From an uncultured Oscillospiraceae bacterium (GTDB lineage: Bacteria; Bacillota_A; Clostridia; Oscillospirales; Oscillospiraceae), in NCBI GenBank assembly GCA_947631215.1, contig CANRKN010000014.1, forward strand, positions 1-33,353: a stretch of 33,353 bases of DNA, in the 5' to 3' direction. The position numbers and the translations under genes were made by a program. This document shows positions 23,346-31,871 of the stretch, one piece after another. Numbering within the stretch: the first letter of the stretch is position 1; each line of letters begins with the position of its first letter. The notes under the pieces were generated by a model that searched no databases, had not been told where the DNA came from, and saw only the letters and a list, made by a program, of their open reading frames with translations.

Positions 23346-23834
23346 ATGGACGATCTCATACGGGAGAGCATGGATGGCTTTGACGAGGTGTGGCAGCGGG
23401 TGACCGGCAAGCCCGGGACCGGCTGTCCCGGGAAAACATACGCCTCAGAGGACATACTTGCCGCGCTCATAGCCGGGGAGGCCTGCACTGCACAGAAGAG
23501 CGCGGCCCTGTCGCGGGCGTGTCAGGGCCAGGCGCGGCAGGTCCTTGCCCGCCACGCCAACCGGGCGAATGCGCGGCTGCGCCGCCTGCGGGCGGAATAC
23601 TTCATCGCCGCGGGCATGACCGCCCCGGACCCGGGTCCGTGCCCCACACCAGCAGAGGGCCGTCAGGATGCCCTGCGCCGGCTCTATTTGGATGCCTTAG
23701 CGTTGGCGGACCGCTATGAAAAGGCCGCCGGGGAGGCTGACGACGCCGCGCTGCAGGAGGTCCTCACAGCCTTCGCACAAGAAAACAAGCTCTGGGCACG
23801 TGAACTCCGGGCCCTGCTGGTGGGCAGCTTCTGA
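23346..23834 (+). CDS. Small helical protein, possible four-helix bundle, function unknown
   Basis: 162 residues beginning directly after the T run of a terminator; GGGAGGG inside that hairpin is its only ribosome site. The composition is Ala, Arg, Leu and Glu rich and almost all helical. The pattern LIAGEACTAQKSAALSRAC, then LRRLRAEYFIAAG, then DALRRLYLDALALADRYEKAA recalls a ferritin-like four-helix bundle, but I do not see the full pair of ExxH metal motifs, so the assignment is weak. It ends before a terminator at 23848. It may depend on readthrough from the SGNH operon. No function is proposed. Confidence 0.65.
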   Translation: MDDLIRESMDGFDEVWQRVTGKPGTGCPGKTYASEDILAALIAGEACTAQKSAALSRACQGQARQVLARHANRANARLRRLRAEYFIAAGMTAPDPGPCPTPAEGRQDALRRLYLDALALADRYEKAAGEADDAALQEVLTAFAQENKLWARELRALLVGSF

Positions 23835-23847
23835 AACCTAAGAAAAT

Positions 23848-23875
23848 GGCCGCTGCGTAAACGCAGCGGCCGTTT
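23848..23875. terminator. Convergent hairpin terminator
   Basis: A 10-bp GC-rich stem (23848-23857 with 23862-23871, 4-base loop TAAA) between two convergent genes. The T tract is short on the plus side (GTTT) and ATTTTCTT on the minus side. Confidence 0.72.
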
Positions 23876-23881
23876 GGCGTA

Positions 23882-24262
23882 TCAGAAAAGCGACGTCTGG
23901 ACCGGCTCTGGCGGCCGGATGACGCCCAGGCGGATGAACACAGGATAGAGGTAGCTGGCCCCGAAGGTGCCCAGTTTCTTGGGCCCCTCCACGTTCCCGC
24001 CCAGCTCCAGAGCCCTATGAAAGGCCATGAACACGGTGCTCTGGGTGATGCTCTTCTCCTTGCGGCTGATGAACATCTCCCCGCCCAGGGCCCCATCCCG
24101 GCGCTCCCGGATGGCATAGGTGAAGGCCAGGCCCTTGGCCGTATAGAACAGCTCCCCCTGCCAGGCGATCAGCGCGTCCCACAGCGCCCCGTCTTTGTCC
24201 CCGCTGCCGTTCAAGGCTTCCCGCAGGGCCATATCCGCCTGTTCCCTCGTCAGCATCGACAT
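23882..24262 (-). CDS. Conserved-looking small protein of unknown function
   Basis: 126 residues. The start is set at 24262 by an AAAGGAGGG site four to five bases upstream (protein MSMLTREQAD...); the frame to 24289 would start inside that site. It is soluble and mixed alpha/beta, with the segment ELFYTAKGLAFTYAIRER and MFISRKEKSITQSTVFMAFHRALEL; no signal peptide or membrane part. I do not recognise the family. It is monocistronic, between two terminators. Coding status is supported by the ribosome site, the terminators on both sides and a natural protein composition. Confidence 0.75.
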   Translation of the reverse strand: MSMLTREQADMALREALNGSGDKDGALWDALIAWQGELFYTAKGLAFTYAIRERRDGALGGEMFISRKEKSITQSTVFMAFHRALELGGNVEGPKKLGTFGASYLYPVFIRLGVIRPPEPVQTSLF

Positions 24263-24311
24263 TTTTCCCTCCTTTTTCCAGTTTAACACATATCCCGCCG
24301 GAGGGCAAGAT

Positions 24312-24341
24312 AAAAACAGAGACCGCCTTTCGCGGTCCCTG
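24312..24341 (-). terminator. Terminator of the large beta-helix surface protein gene
   Basis: On the minus strand: a 10-bp stem (one G-U pair) with a 5-base loop (24317-24341), then five T (24312-24316). It lies 19 bases after the stop of the gene at 24360. Confidence 0.87.
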
Positions 24342-24359
24342 TTTCAATTTTGTATCGTT

Positions 24360-27300
24360 TTATCCTCTCTTCCGGCGCATGGCCACATAGGCCAGGCCGC
24401 AGCCGGAAGCCGCCAGCATCAGCGTCCAGGGCAGGAGGCTGGTCTCATCCCCAGTCTTGGGGGCCTTCTTATTGCTGCTGGAGCTGCTGCCGGAGCCGCT
24501 GCCCGAACCCGAGCCGGAGCCGCTGCCGGAGCCGGAGGCGGGCCTGGGCGTGGGGGTAGGCCGCGCGGTGGGCCTGGGGGTAGGCGTAGCGGAGGGGTCC
24601 TTCTCCACGGTCACGGGCCCGGCCAGGGTGTTGCCGGTGACGCCAGTGGCGGGAGAGCCGTCCTTCATGAAGCGATAGCCGCTGGCCAGCATATCCCGGA
24701 CCTCGGTGCCGGCGGCGGTGGCCACCGCCGCGGTGCCCTCAAAGGTGCCGCCGTACAGGGCCACGTACCGGGGGATGGTGGTCATGATGCCGTATTTCAC
24801 GCCGGCGACAGTGCCCGCGGAGACGTTCACCTTGCCGCCCCGGGCATACACAGCCCAGCCGTCGTCGCCGGTGCAGCGGATAGCGCCGCCGGTCATGTTC
24901 AGCGTGCCGCTGGACATGAACACGCCGTTATAGGGGCTGGTGATGGTGCCGCCGCTGAGGTTGGCGGTGCTGCGGTTGCTGTTCACCAGACCGTACCTCT
25001 CGCCCTCCACGGTGCCGCCGGAGATGTTGACCGTGCCGCCCGCGGCGGACAGGGCCGTGCCGGTGGCCTCCACCTTGCCGCCGGTGATGTTCACCGTGCC
25101 GCCCGCAGCGGATATGGCATACTCGCCGCCCCGGACCGTGCCGCTGGAAATGGTCAGCTGGCCGCCTGTGACGGATATCACGCTCTCGCCCAGGCCCTGC
25201 AGGGCATAGGGCCCGGTCAGGATGATGTCGTCGCCCTCCTCCACCGTGACAGGCGCCTCCGCCACCACGTTGGACAAAAGCTGGATGGTGGCCAGCCCGC
25301 CCTTGGCGGCCGCCCAGGCCTCGGCGAAGGTGTCATACTCCACGGACTCGCTGCCGATGATGACCCGGGCCGCCTTGGGCTCCGCCACCCGCAGGACGCT
25401 CACCGTGCCGGTCAGGCTGTCGCCGGACACGTCCTCGATCTCGGCCTCATCCTGCATATACACACAGCCGCTCTGGAGCATGACGCCTACAGACTGGCCC
25501 TCGGCGGTCTTCACGGCGAACTCGCCGGTAAAGGTGCCGCCGCCCAGGGCCGCGGTGGTGGGGTCGCTGGCCTGGATGCCATAGCGCTTGCCCTCGATGG
25601 CGCCGCCGGTGACGGTGCAAAGGCCGCTGGACACGTAGATGCCCCAGCCTCTGTCTTCACTGACGCCCTTGATGGAGCCGTTCTTCACTTCCAGGGAGCC
25701 GCCGAACAGGCATGCGCCGTTGTAGCTGCTCTCGATGACGGTCTCTTCCCCGTCGATGACGGCCTGGCCGTCGCTGACATATACGCCGTAGGAGCTTCCG
25801 CCGGTGGCGGATATGGCAGTGATCTTGCCGCCGGTGATATTGGCCTTGGCGCTGTTCACGCGCACGCCGCAGTTGGAGCTGATCTCGCCGCCGGATATCT
25901 CTGCTTCGGCGTCATCAGCCAGGGCCACGCCATAGGTCTCGCCGGAGACGGCGCCGCCGCTCATGGTGATCTTGCCGCCGTTGATGGCCCGCAGGCCGTT
26001 GGCGCCGCCGGTGACGGTGCCTGCGGTGAGGATGATCTCGCCGCCGTCGGCATAGACGCCGCTGCCGTCGCCGGTGCCGGTGATGGCGCCGCCGCTTATT
26101 GTGAGCACGCCGCCCTCAGTGACGGTGACGCCCCAGGCCGCACCCTCGGCCACGCCGGAGATGGTGCCGTCGGCAATAGTGGCGGTGCCGCCGGTGAGAT
26201 ACATGGCGGTATAGCCGCAGAGGATGACGCCGCCGGTGACGTTCACGGTGCTGTTGGTGCCGGTGATGCTATAGCGGTCCGCGCTGATGGCGCCGCCGTT
26301 GACGGTCAAGGTCCCCTGCTCGGAGGCCCGGACGCCGAAGTCGGCGCCCACGATCTCGCCGCTTTCCACGGTCAGGCTGCCGCCGGTCACATTGATGACG
26401 CTGGCGCCGGTGCCGTGGAGGGAATAATCGCCGCCGGCGAAGGTGACCGCGTGGTCCGCGGCCACAGTCAGGGGCGCGGTCACGGTCACGTCGCCCAGGA
26501 GGGTGACGGCGGCACTGTCCGCCGCCGCGGCGGCCGCCCAGGCCTCTTCGATGGTATCGTATTCGGTGGTAGTGTCGCCGATGGTCACCGACGCGCCCAG
26601 GCCCGCCGCGATGGTCCGCACGGAAACGGTGCCGGGCAGATGGTCGGCGCTCACATCCTCAACCACCGCGCCGTCCTGCTTGTACTCATAGCCCTCGGCC
26701 AGCATCTGGCCCACGTTCAGGCTGCCGGGCACCGCCACGGCGGCCTCGCCGCCGATGTACACGCCGCCGGTCAGGGTCACGGCCATGGGATCGGCCGCGT
26801 ACAGGGCCGCGTAGCCGCTGGTGAAGGTGCCGCCGCTGAGCTTCACCGCCCCATGGGTCCCCAGGGACGCCGTGGCGGGCAGGTCCACGCCGATAGCCGC
26901 GTCATTGACGCCCTCGGTGCTCTCCACCACGCCCATGGCGTAGGTCTCGCCGGTGACGGCGCCGCCGGTGACGGTGACGCTGCCGGCCGCCAGGATGCCG
27001 TAGGTCCGGCCGGTGATCTCGCCGCCGGTGACCTCCAGCGCGCCGCCGGCCTCCACGGCCACGGCCGCGCCGGACAAGGCGTTCACCGCGCCGCCGGCGA
27101 TGGTCAGTGTGCCGCCGGCCTGGACCAGCAGCAGGGCCCCCTCCGTCTCACCGGAGAGAATGAACTCGCCGCCGTCAAAGGTCACATGCTCCCCTTCGGC
27201 CACAATGAGCTGCTCCGCAATGGCGGTATCCTCCGTCAGGGTCACAGTGCCGCCCTGGGCCTTTGCCTCGGCCCAAAGCTCCGCGAAGGTCTTTTGGGCC

Positions 27301-28325
27301 TCTTCCTTCTTCACGCTCACCGCGCCGGTGAGGCTGGCCACAGCGGCGTCTTCCACTGCCTCGCCGTCACGGACAAAATAGCCTCCCGCGCCCAGCAGGC
27401 CGGCTACGGTCCGCCCGCCCTCCGCGGTAATCGCCGCGTCGGCGCCGGCAAAGGCGCCGCCGGTGATATCGGCCTCAACAGCCTCGGCCGCATACAGGGC
27501 CGTGTGCTGGCTGGATACGCTGCCGCCGGTGACAGTGAGCTTCCCGCCCAGGGCGCGGATGCCGTCGCCTGCGGCCTGGATCTGGCCCTCGGTGAGCTTC
27601 AGCTCACCCTCGCCGTTCACCACCACCGCCGCCAGGGCGTTGGGGTCGAAATCATTATATGTATGGTCCTTCAAAAGCTCCTTGGAGATGGTCACGGTGA
27701 CATTGACGCCGGCCAGGGTCAGCTTGCCGCCGTTCACTTGGATGGCGTTTTTATCCTCGGCGCTGATGGTATGGCTGCCGGCCAGGGTCACCTCGCCCTT
27801 CTCCATGACCAGGGGAGCGCTGAGATGGGCATCCTTCGTCAGGGTGAGGGTGGCCTTGGGGGCTGCCTGGGCCAGGGCCCACGCCTCCTCCAGGGTATCC
27901 GCCGTCTTCTTCTCGCCGTTCACGATCACCTCGGCCGCGTAGGGGCACTGGGTGGCCTGGGGCTCCTCCGTGGGCTCAGCGGTGGGTTCGGCGCTGGGCT
28001 CCGCGGTCGGCTCCGCCGTCTCCGCAGGGGTCTCGGCGGGCGTGTGCTCCGCGGGGGGCTCGGGCGTTATCTCGGGCTCATCCGTGATATCGGGGGTGGG
28101 CTCATCAGAGGGCGCCGCCGTCTCCTCCGGGGCCTCGGTCTCCGTGGGGACCTCCGTCTCTACGGGAGGGTCCGTCACCTCCGGCGCGGCGGTCTCGGGT
28201 ACAGCCGTCTCCACGGGGGCCGCCGTCTCCTCCGGCGCAGCGGTATCCTCCGCCGCCAGGGCGGGGGCCGCCTGTCCGGCCAGCAGCACCAGACTAAGCA
28301 CGAGCGCAAACAGCCTTTTCTTCAT
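24360..28325 (-). CDS. Large sortase-anchored surface protein with four beta-helix-like modules
   Basis: 1321 residues. Start 28325 follows AGGAGGAG by five bases and gives a signal peptide MKKRLFALVLSLVLLAG...ALA (1-24). Next comes a Pro/Glu/Thr/Ala region (25-125), then four modules (about 130-340, 342-580, 580-985, 985-1230). Each module opens with an 'EYDTxxEAWAAA / TVTLLxDV' segment, continues with many short strands of the form GGxLTIxGGxVxG (right-handed parallel beta-helix pattern), and ends with a 'LxGTVSV' segment. The C-terminus has a Pro/Thr/Arg linker, a Gly-Ser run, then APKTGD (about 1288), a membrane span and RRKRG: a class of sortase sorting signal. Probable role is adhesion or glycan binding/cleavage at the cell surface; no catalytic residues can be named. 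It has a 98-base leader. Confidence 0.9.
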   Translation of the reverse strand: MKKRLFALVLSLVLLAGQAAPALAAEDTAAPEETAAPVETAVPETAAPEVTDPPVETEVPTETEAPEETAAPSDEPTPDITDEPEITPEPPAEHTPAETPAETAEPTAEPSAEPTAEPTEEPQATQCPYAAEVIVNGEKKTADTLEEAWALAQAAPKATLTLTKDAHLSAPLVMEKGEVTLAGSHTISAEDKNAIQVNGGKLTLAGVNVTVTISKELLKDHTYNDFDPNALAAVVVNGEGELKLTEGQIQAAGDGIRALGGKLTVTGGSVSSQHTALYAAEAVEADITGGAFAGADAAITAEGGRTVAGLLGAGGYFVRDGEAVEDAAVASLTGAVSVKKEEAQKTFAELWAEAKAQGGTVTLTEDTAIAEQLIVAEGEHVTFDGGEFILSGETEGALLLVQAGGTLTIAGGAVNALSGAAVAVEAGGALEVTGGEITGRTYGILAAGSVTVTGGAVTGETYAMGVVESTEGVNDAAIGVDLPATASLGTHGAVKLSGGTFTSGYAALYAADPMAVTLTGGVYIGGEAAVAVPGSLNVGQMLAEGYEYKQDGAVVEDVSADHLPGTVSVRTIAAGLGASVTIGDTTTEYDTIEEAWAAAAAADSAAVTLLGDVTVTAPLTVAADHAVTFAGGDYSLHGTGASVINVTGGSLTVESGEIVGADFGVRASEQGTLTVNGGAISADRYSITGTNSTVNVTGGVILCGYTAMYLTGGTATIADGTISGVAEGAAWGVTVTEGGVLTISGGAITGTGDGSGVYADGGEIILTAGTVTGGANGLRAINGGKITMSGGAVSGETYGVALADDAEAEISGGEISSNCGVRVNSAKANITGGKITAISATGGSSYGVYVSDGQAVIDGEETVIESSYNGACLFGGSLEVKNGSIKGVSEDRGWGIYVSSGLCTVTGGAIEGKRYGIQASDPTTAALGGGTFTGEFAVKTAEGQSVGVMLQSGCVYMQDEAEIEDVSGDSLTGTVSVLRVAEPKAARVIIGSESVEYDTFAEAWAAAKGGLATIQLLSNVVAEAPVTVEEGDDIILTGPYALQGLGESVISVTGGQLTISSGTVRGGEYAISAAGGTVNITGGKVEATGTALSAAGGTVNISGGTVEGERYGLVNSNRSTANLSGGTITSPYNGVFMSSGTLNMTGGAIRCTGDDGWAVYARGGKVNVSAGTVAGVKYGIMTTIPRYVALYGGTFEGTAAVATAAGTEVRDMLASGYRFMKDGSPATGVTGNTLAGPVTVEKDPSATPTPRPTARPTPTPRPASGSGSGSGSGSGSGSGSSSSSNKKAPKTGDETSLLPWTLMLAASGCGLAYVAMRRKRG

Positions 28326-28430
28326 GTGATCTCCTCCTGAGTATCTCTTGCCGGGTCGAATATCGTCATCGCTAGATGTTGGGCCACAGGCCCGCATAGC
28401 ATTGGCCTTATACCACATCATAACGAGGCC

Positions 28431-28459
28431 AGTTTAACATAAGTCCGTCCAAAATGCAA
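28431..28459 (-). promoter_or_regulatory. Candidate promoter of the large surface protein gene
   Basis: Minus strand: TTGCAT (28454-28459), a 17-base spacer, TAAACT (28431-28436), predicted start near 28424. The roughly 100-base leader holds a small GGGCC/GGCCC hairpin (about 28382-28394) and nothing that I can name as a known riboswitch. Confidence 0.45.
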
Positions 28460-28487
28460 TAACAGAACGGTGTCAACATCTGCCATT

Positions 28488-28530
28488 GTCGAAAAAATTA
28501 AGAAACGGACGCACCTTGCGGCGTGTCCGT
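28488..28530 (-). terminator. Terminator of the degV operon
   Basis: A stem of 11 pairs with one mismatch and one G-U pair (28505-28515 with 28520-28530, loop of 4). On the minus strand it is followed by a T-rich tail (complement of the A-rich stretch at 28488-28504). Confidence 0.75.
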
Positions 28531-28548
28531 GTTTTTTGTCGGAATATC

Positions 28549-29391
28549 TCACTTTCTGTAAAAAAGGACGCCCAGCGTCCCCGGCCCGCAGTGGCAGCTT
28601 ACGGTGCAGCCGGCCCGGGTATGGATGATCTCTTTAAAGGGCGCAGCCGCCCGCACGGCCCGCTCGGCGGCGTCCCGGACAGTCTCGTCGATGCCGGAGT
28701 CGGTGATGAAGATGCGCCCGGTGTCCACGGTGGATATATCCCCCAGCCGGTCCCGCACATAGGCCGTGATGCAATCGGCCATTTTGCCCCGGTACTTCTT
28801 CCCCACGCCCATGGCCCCGCCCTTCACGAAGATGCAGGGATGGAGCTTGAGGATATTGGCGCCCATGGCGGCGAGGGCCGTGCACCGGCCCCCCTTGCGC
28901 AGGTAGTCCAGGGTGCTGACCACGAAGCTCACGTCCAGCTTCTCCCGCTTTTCCTCCAGAGCCTTCTGGATGGCCGCGCCATCCATCCCCGCCGCCGCCA
29001 TGTCGCAGGCGTCCAGCACCAGGTGGCCGATGCCGGTGGACAGGTTCCGGCTGTCCACCACGTACACGTTCCCCAGCTCCGCCGCGGCGATACAGGCATT
29101 CTGATAGCAGGCGGACATCTGGGCGCTGATGGTGAAGTGGACGATGGCGTCGCAGTTCTTCAGGAGGCCGCCGAACAGGTCCAGGTAGTCCTGCACGTTC
29201 ACGGCGGCGGTGGAGCCCAGCTTCCCGCAGGCGGCGATCCTCTCATAGAGCCCGTCCGGGGTGATGTCCACGCCGTCCTTGAAGCTCTCGCCGCTGCAGG
29301 TGACCGTCAGGGGCGCGATGGTGATGTCATGGGCTGCGATGAGCTCCTCCGTCAGGTCGCAGGTGCTGTCCGCGGTGATCTTTACGTTCAT
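28549..29391 (-). CDS. DegV family fatty-acid-binding protein
   Basis: 280 residues, the usual DegV length. The N-terminus MNVKITADSTCDLTEELI is the family signature (binding of the fatty-acid carboxylate by Thr/Ser near the ADST/S motif). The two-domain fold is shown by ISAQMSACYQNA and VVDSRNLSTGIGHLVLDACDMA, and by the middle segment LDYLRKGGRCTALAAMGANILKLHP. Members bind fatty acids and, as FakB, present them to the FakA kinase; FakA is not in the window. A ribosome site AAAGGAG lies 11 bases upstream. It is the third gene of a minus-strand operon after hemZ and a uridine-kinase-like gene. Confidence 0.93.
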   Translation of the reverse strand: MNVKITADSTCDLTEELIAAHDITIAPLTVTCSGESFKDGVDITPDGLYERIAACGKLGSTAAVNVQDYLDLFGGLLKNCDAIVHFTISAQMSACYQNACIAAAELGNVYVVDSRNLSTGIGHLVLDACDMAAAGMDGAAIQKALEEKREKLDVSFVVSTLDYLRKGGRCTALAAMGANILKLHPCIFVKGGAMGVGKKYRGKMADCITAYVRDRLGDISTVDTGRIFITDSGIDETVRDAAERAVRAAAPFKEIIHTRAGCTVSCHCGPGTLGVLFYRK

Positions 29392-29444
29392 GGATGGTCC
29401 ATCTCCTTTTTATTTGAAAAACGCTCTTACACGAGGGACGCGTA

Positions 29445-30380
29445 TCAATATTCGTATATCCCGCCGCCCACGAACTCCCGGAGCATGGCGTCGGCGGGGA
29501 GATAGGACAGGTCGATGGGGGTGAATTTGGCCAGGGCCGGGGCCACCAGGCGTATCTCCTGGTAGGGGATGTCCTCGGGTGCCTGGGCCAGCAGGGGCTC
29601 GGCGATGGGCCGCATGATGCAGGCCTCGTACTCGAAGGCCGTGTCCAGCTGCACGTCCGCCTGGTTCTTGAAGGGGTTGATGTTGCGCCTTTCCCCCCTG
29701 CGCACGTTCTCCCACATGCGCATGGTCTCCACCGGGTCCGCCCCCCGGAACAGATGGTCCCGGGTCACCCGCCGCACCAGCCGCAGCCATGTGCCCTTGA
29801 AGGTGTACTCGCCCTCGTCGCTGATGATATTGGACCGGGCGGACACATAGAGCTTGAAGGCCTCCGGGTGCACGTCGGTGATGCTGGTGTTGAGGGCGTG
29901 GATGCCCTCGAAGATGACCACCTCGTTGTCCTTCAGGCGCAGGGACTGGCTAGGCTCGATGGAGCGCATCTGCCGGGCGAACTCATACCGGGGCACGAAG
30001 ATGCGCCGGCCCTCGCTGAGGTCCGTGAAGTGCTCGTTCAGAAGCTCCATGTCCATGCACAGGGGGCTTTCCAGGTCCGGCTCCCCCTCCTCCGTCCGGG
30101 GCACCGTCTCGGGGCGGACGGTCTTGAAGTAGTTGTCCATGGAGATGCTGTAGCTCTTCACGCCCCGGCGGCTCAGCTCGTCCCGGACCTTCATGGCCGT
30201 GGTAGTCTTGCCGGAGCCGGAGGGGCCCGACAGCAGCACGATGGGGCTGTGGGCGAGGTTCGCGATGATCTTCTCCGCCGTGTGGGCGATGCGCTCGTTG
30301 TACTTCGCGTCGCAGTCCGCGATGAACCCTGCGGGGTCGTCGGCCGCGGCCTTGTTGATGTCCTCCATGTCAAATGCCAT
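29445..30380 (-). CDS. Uridine-kinase-like P-loop nucleoside kinase
   Basis: 311 residues. A Walker A GPSGSGKTT near 51-59 is followed by DNYFKTVRPE (acceptor-binding Asp/Tyr) and an IFEGIHALN strand, the pattern of the uridine kinase/phosphoribulokinase family. The expected uridine kinase is about 210 residues, so this form carries about 45 extra N-terminal and 60 extra C-terminal residues. Its real substrate may be uridine/cytidine or another small molecule. The start at 30380 overlaps the end of hemZ by 11 bases, indicating translational coupling; ATG 30368 is another possible start. Cytoplasmic. Confidence 0.85.
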   Translation of the reverse strand: MAFDMEDINKAAADDPAGFIADCDAKYNERIAHTAEKIIANLAHSPIVLLSGPSGSGKTTTAMKVRDELSRRGVKSYSISMDNYFKTVRPETVPRTEEGEPDLESPLCMDMELLNEHFTDLSEGRRIFVPRYEFARQMRSIEPSQSLRLKDNEVVIFEGIHALNTSITDVHPEAFKLYVSARSNIISDEGEYTFKGTWLRLVRRVTRDHLFRGADPVETMRMWENVRRGERRNINPFKNQADVQLDTAFEYEACIMRPIAEPLLAQAPEDIPYQEIRLVAPALAKFTPIDLSYLPADAMLREFVGGGIYEY

Positions 30381-31773
30381 CTTCCATCATCCTTTCGATA
30401 TACTCTTTTGGATACTTGGGATTCACGTGCCGGGCCACGGACCCATCCGGGCCAGTCACCTTCGTGGAGCCCCCCGCGCCCATGGCCAGCACCGGGCTGA
30501 GCTCCTCCATCATCAGGATATTGTACAGGCTCCCGGTCCCGGGCCTGGCCCAGCCCACGTTCTCGAAGCCACCGGACATGTACTTCTGCCGGTAGAGGTA
30601 ATAGGGCTCATAGCCCGCCGCCGCGAGCTTTGCGGTCGCCGTGTCCACCATGCGGCCCACAGTGGCCCCGTCCGGCAATGACGCGGGGTCCTGGGCAAGG
30701 TATGAGCCGTTCTTGATGGCCAGGGTGTGGACGGTGACGTTCTCCGGCACAAGCGCCAGTACCGCGTCTATGGTCTTTTCAAAGCCCTCGGGGGTGTCCT
30801 TGGGCAGGCCCGCGATCAGGTCCATATTGACCTCGAAGCCCCCCACGGCCCGCACCGTGTCCAGGGCGTCCAGGATGTCCCGGGCGGTATGGGCCCGGCC
30901 TATGGCGGCGAGGACTTCGTCCGACATGGTCTGGGGGTTCACGGACACCCGCCCCACGCCGTGGGCCCGGAGCACCCGCAGCTTCTCCGCCGTGATGGTA
31001 TCCGGCCGGCCGGCCTCCACGGTGTACTCCCGCAGGGATGTAAGGTCGAAGCTCTCCGCCAGGACGGCGCACAGCGCGTCCAACTGGGCCGCTGACAGCG
31101 TGGTGGGCGTGCCGCCGCCGAGATATAATGCCACGGGCCGCTGGCCCGCCGCCCGCACCGCCGCGCCCACGCGGCGTATCTCTTTATGCAGGGCCGCGAG
31201 GTATGGCTCCACCAGCTTTTCATTGGCCCCCACGGCGCTGGAGATGAAGGAGCAGTAGGCGCACCGGGTGGGGCAGAAGGGGATGCCCACGTAGAGCCCC
31301 ACGTCCCCGGGGGCCAGGCTGTCCTTCGCCGCCAGGGCCGCCCGGGCGGTCCGCTCGCACAGCGCCGCCCGCGCGGGGGATACGTCGAAGTCCCGGGCAA
31401 AGTCCGCGGCGGTTTTCCCCTCCCGCAGGTACCGGGCCATAAGTTTTCCCGGCTTCACGCCGGTGAGGGCGCCCCACACGGGCCTGGGCACCCCCGCGGC
31501 CAATGCCGCCCGGTAAAAGCTCAGCTTCACCGCCTGTTGCTCCAGGCGCACCCGCTCCCGCTCGCTGTCGTATGGCTTCACTTCCGCCCGGCCCTCATAG
31601 GTCCGGCCCTCCAGGGTGAGGCGGCATGTAGCCTCCCTGCCGGCCAGGTCCAGCTCCGCCCTGTCGCCGGTGGATGGGCCGTCCGGATAGACGGGCCGCT
31701 GGGCGGGATACAGGGTCAGGAGCATCTGCTCGGCGGCGTATTTATAGTTGTGGCCGGTGAGATACAGGTCCAT
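30370..31773 (-). CDS. hemZ: HemZ-type oxygen-independent coproporphyrinogen dehydrogenase-like radical SAM protein
   Basis: 467 residues. The radical SAM Cys triad CPTRCAYC is at C167, C171 and C174, after an N-terminal extension of about 160 residues that is typical of HemZ and absent from HemW/HemN (about 380-450). The LGGGTPTTL motif (SAM ribose contact) and the IAGLPKDTPEGF segment follow. The family includes the anaerobic coproporphyrinogen III oxidases and the HemW haem chaperones. There is no other haem gene nearby, so the haem role is family inference. Start ATG 31773 follows an AAGAGG site. First gene of the operon hemZ - uridine-kinase-like - degV; the promoter is at 31825-31853. 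Confidence 0.9.
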   Translation of the reverse strand: MDLYLTGHNYKYAAEQMLLTLYPAQRPVYPDGPSTGDRAELDLAGREATCRLTLEGRTYEGRAEVKPYDSERERVRLEQQAVKLSFYRAALAAGVPRPVWGALTGVKPGKLMARYLREGKTAADFARDFDVSPARAALCERTARAALAAKDSLAPGDVGLYVGIPFCPTRCAYCSFISSAVGANEKLVEPYLAALHKEIRRVGAAVRAAGQRPVALYLGGGTPTTLSAAQLDALCAVLAESFDLTSLREYTVEAGRPDTITAEKLRVLRAHGVGRVSVNPQTMSDEVLAAIGRAHTARDILDALDTVRAVGGFEVNMDLIAGLPKDTPEGFEKTIDAVLALVPENVTVHTLAIKNGSYLAQDPASLPDGATVGRMVDTATAKLAAAGYEPYYLYRQKYMSGGFENVGWARPGTGSLYNILMMEELSPVLAMGAGGSTKVTGPDGSVARHVNPKYPKEYIERMMEDGI

Positions 31774-31782
31774 GGCGTCCTC

Positions 31783-31853
31783 TTGACAGGTCCGATGACA
31801 CTATGTTTTAATAAGTATGCATACAGTATAGCACACATCTCACCATTCAACAA
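31783..31853. promoter_or_regulatory. Overlapping divergent promoters with central palindrome
   Basis: Plus strand: TTGACA (31783-31788), 18 bases, TTTAAT (31807-31812). Minus strand: TTGTTG (31848-31853), 17 bases, TATACT (31825-31830) with an extended -10 TG. Both predicted starts fall on the perfect palindrome GTATGCATAC (31815-31824). Each promoter lies in the first transcribed bases of the other, so firing should be mutually exclusive. Confidence 0.55.
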
Positions 31854-31871
31854 GACTGCGAGGAAATCACC

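Noticed and set aside
24195..28340. A 1381-residue open frame on the plus strand, antisense to the large surface protein
   Set aside because: It is Gly/Ala/His/Asp-rich low-complexity sequence mirroring the repeats of the minus-strand gene, begins inside another gene without a ribosome site, and the minus strand has a signal peptide, a sorting signal, a ribosome site and a terminator. Long antisense frames are expected in GC-rich repetitive genes.
28471..28476. TTGACA (minus strand) as -35 of the surface-protein promoter
   Set aside because: No acceptable -10 at 16-18 bases; the TTGCAT/TAAACT pair fits better.
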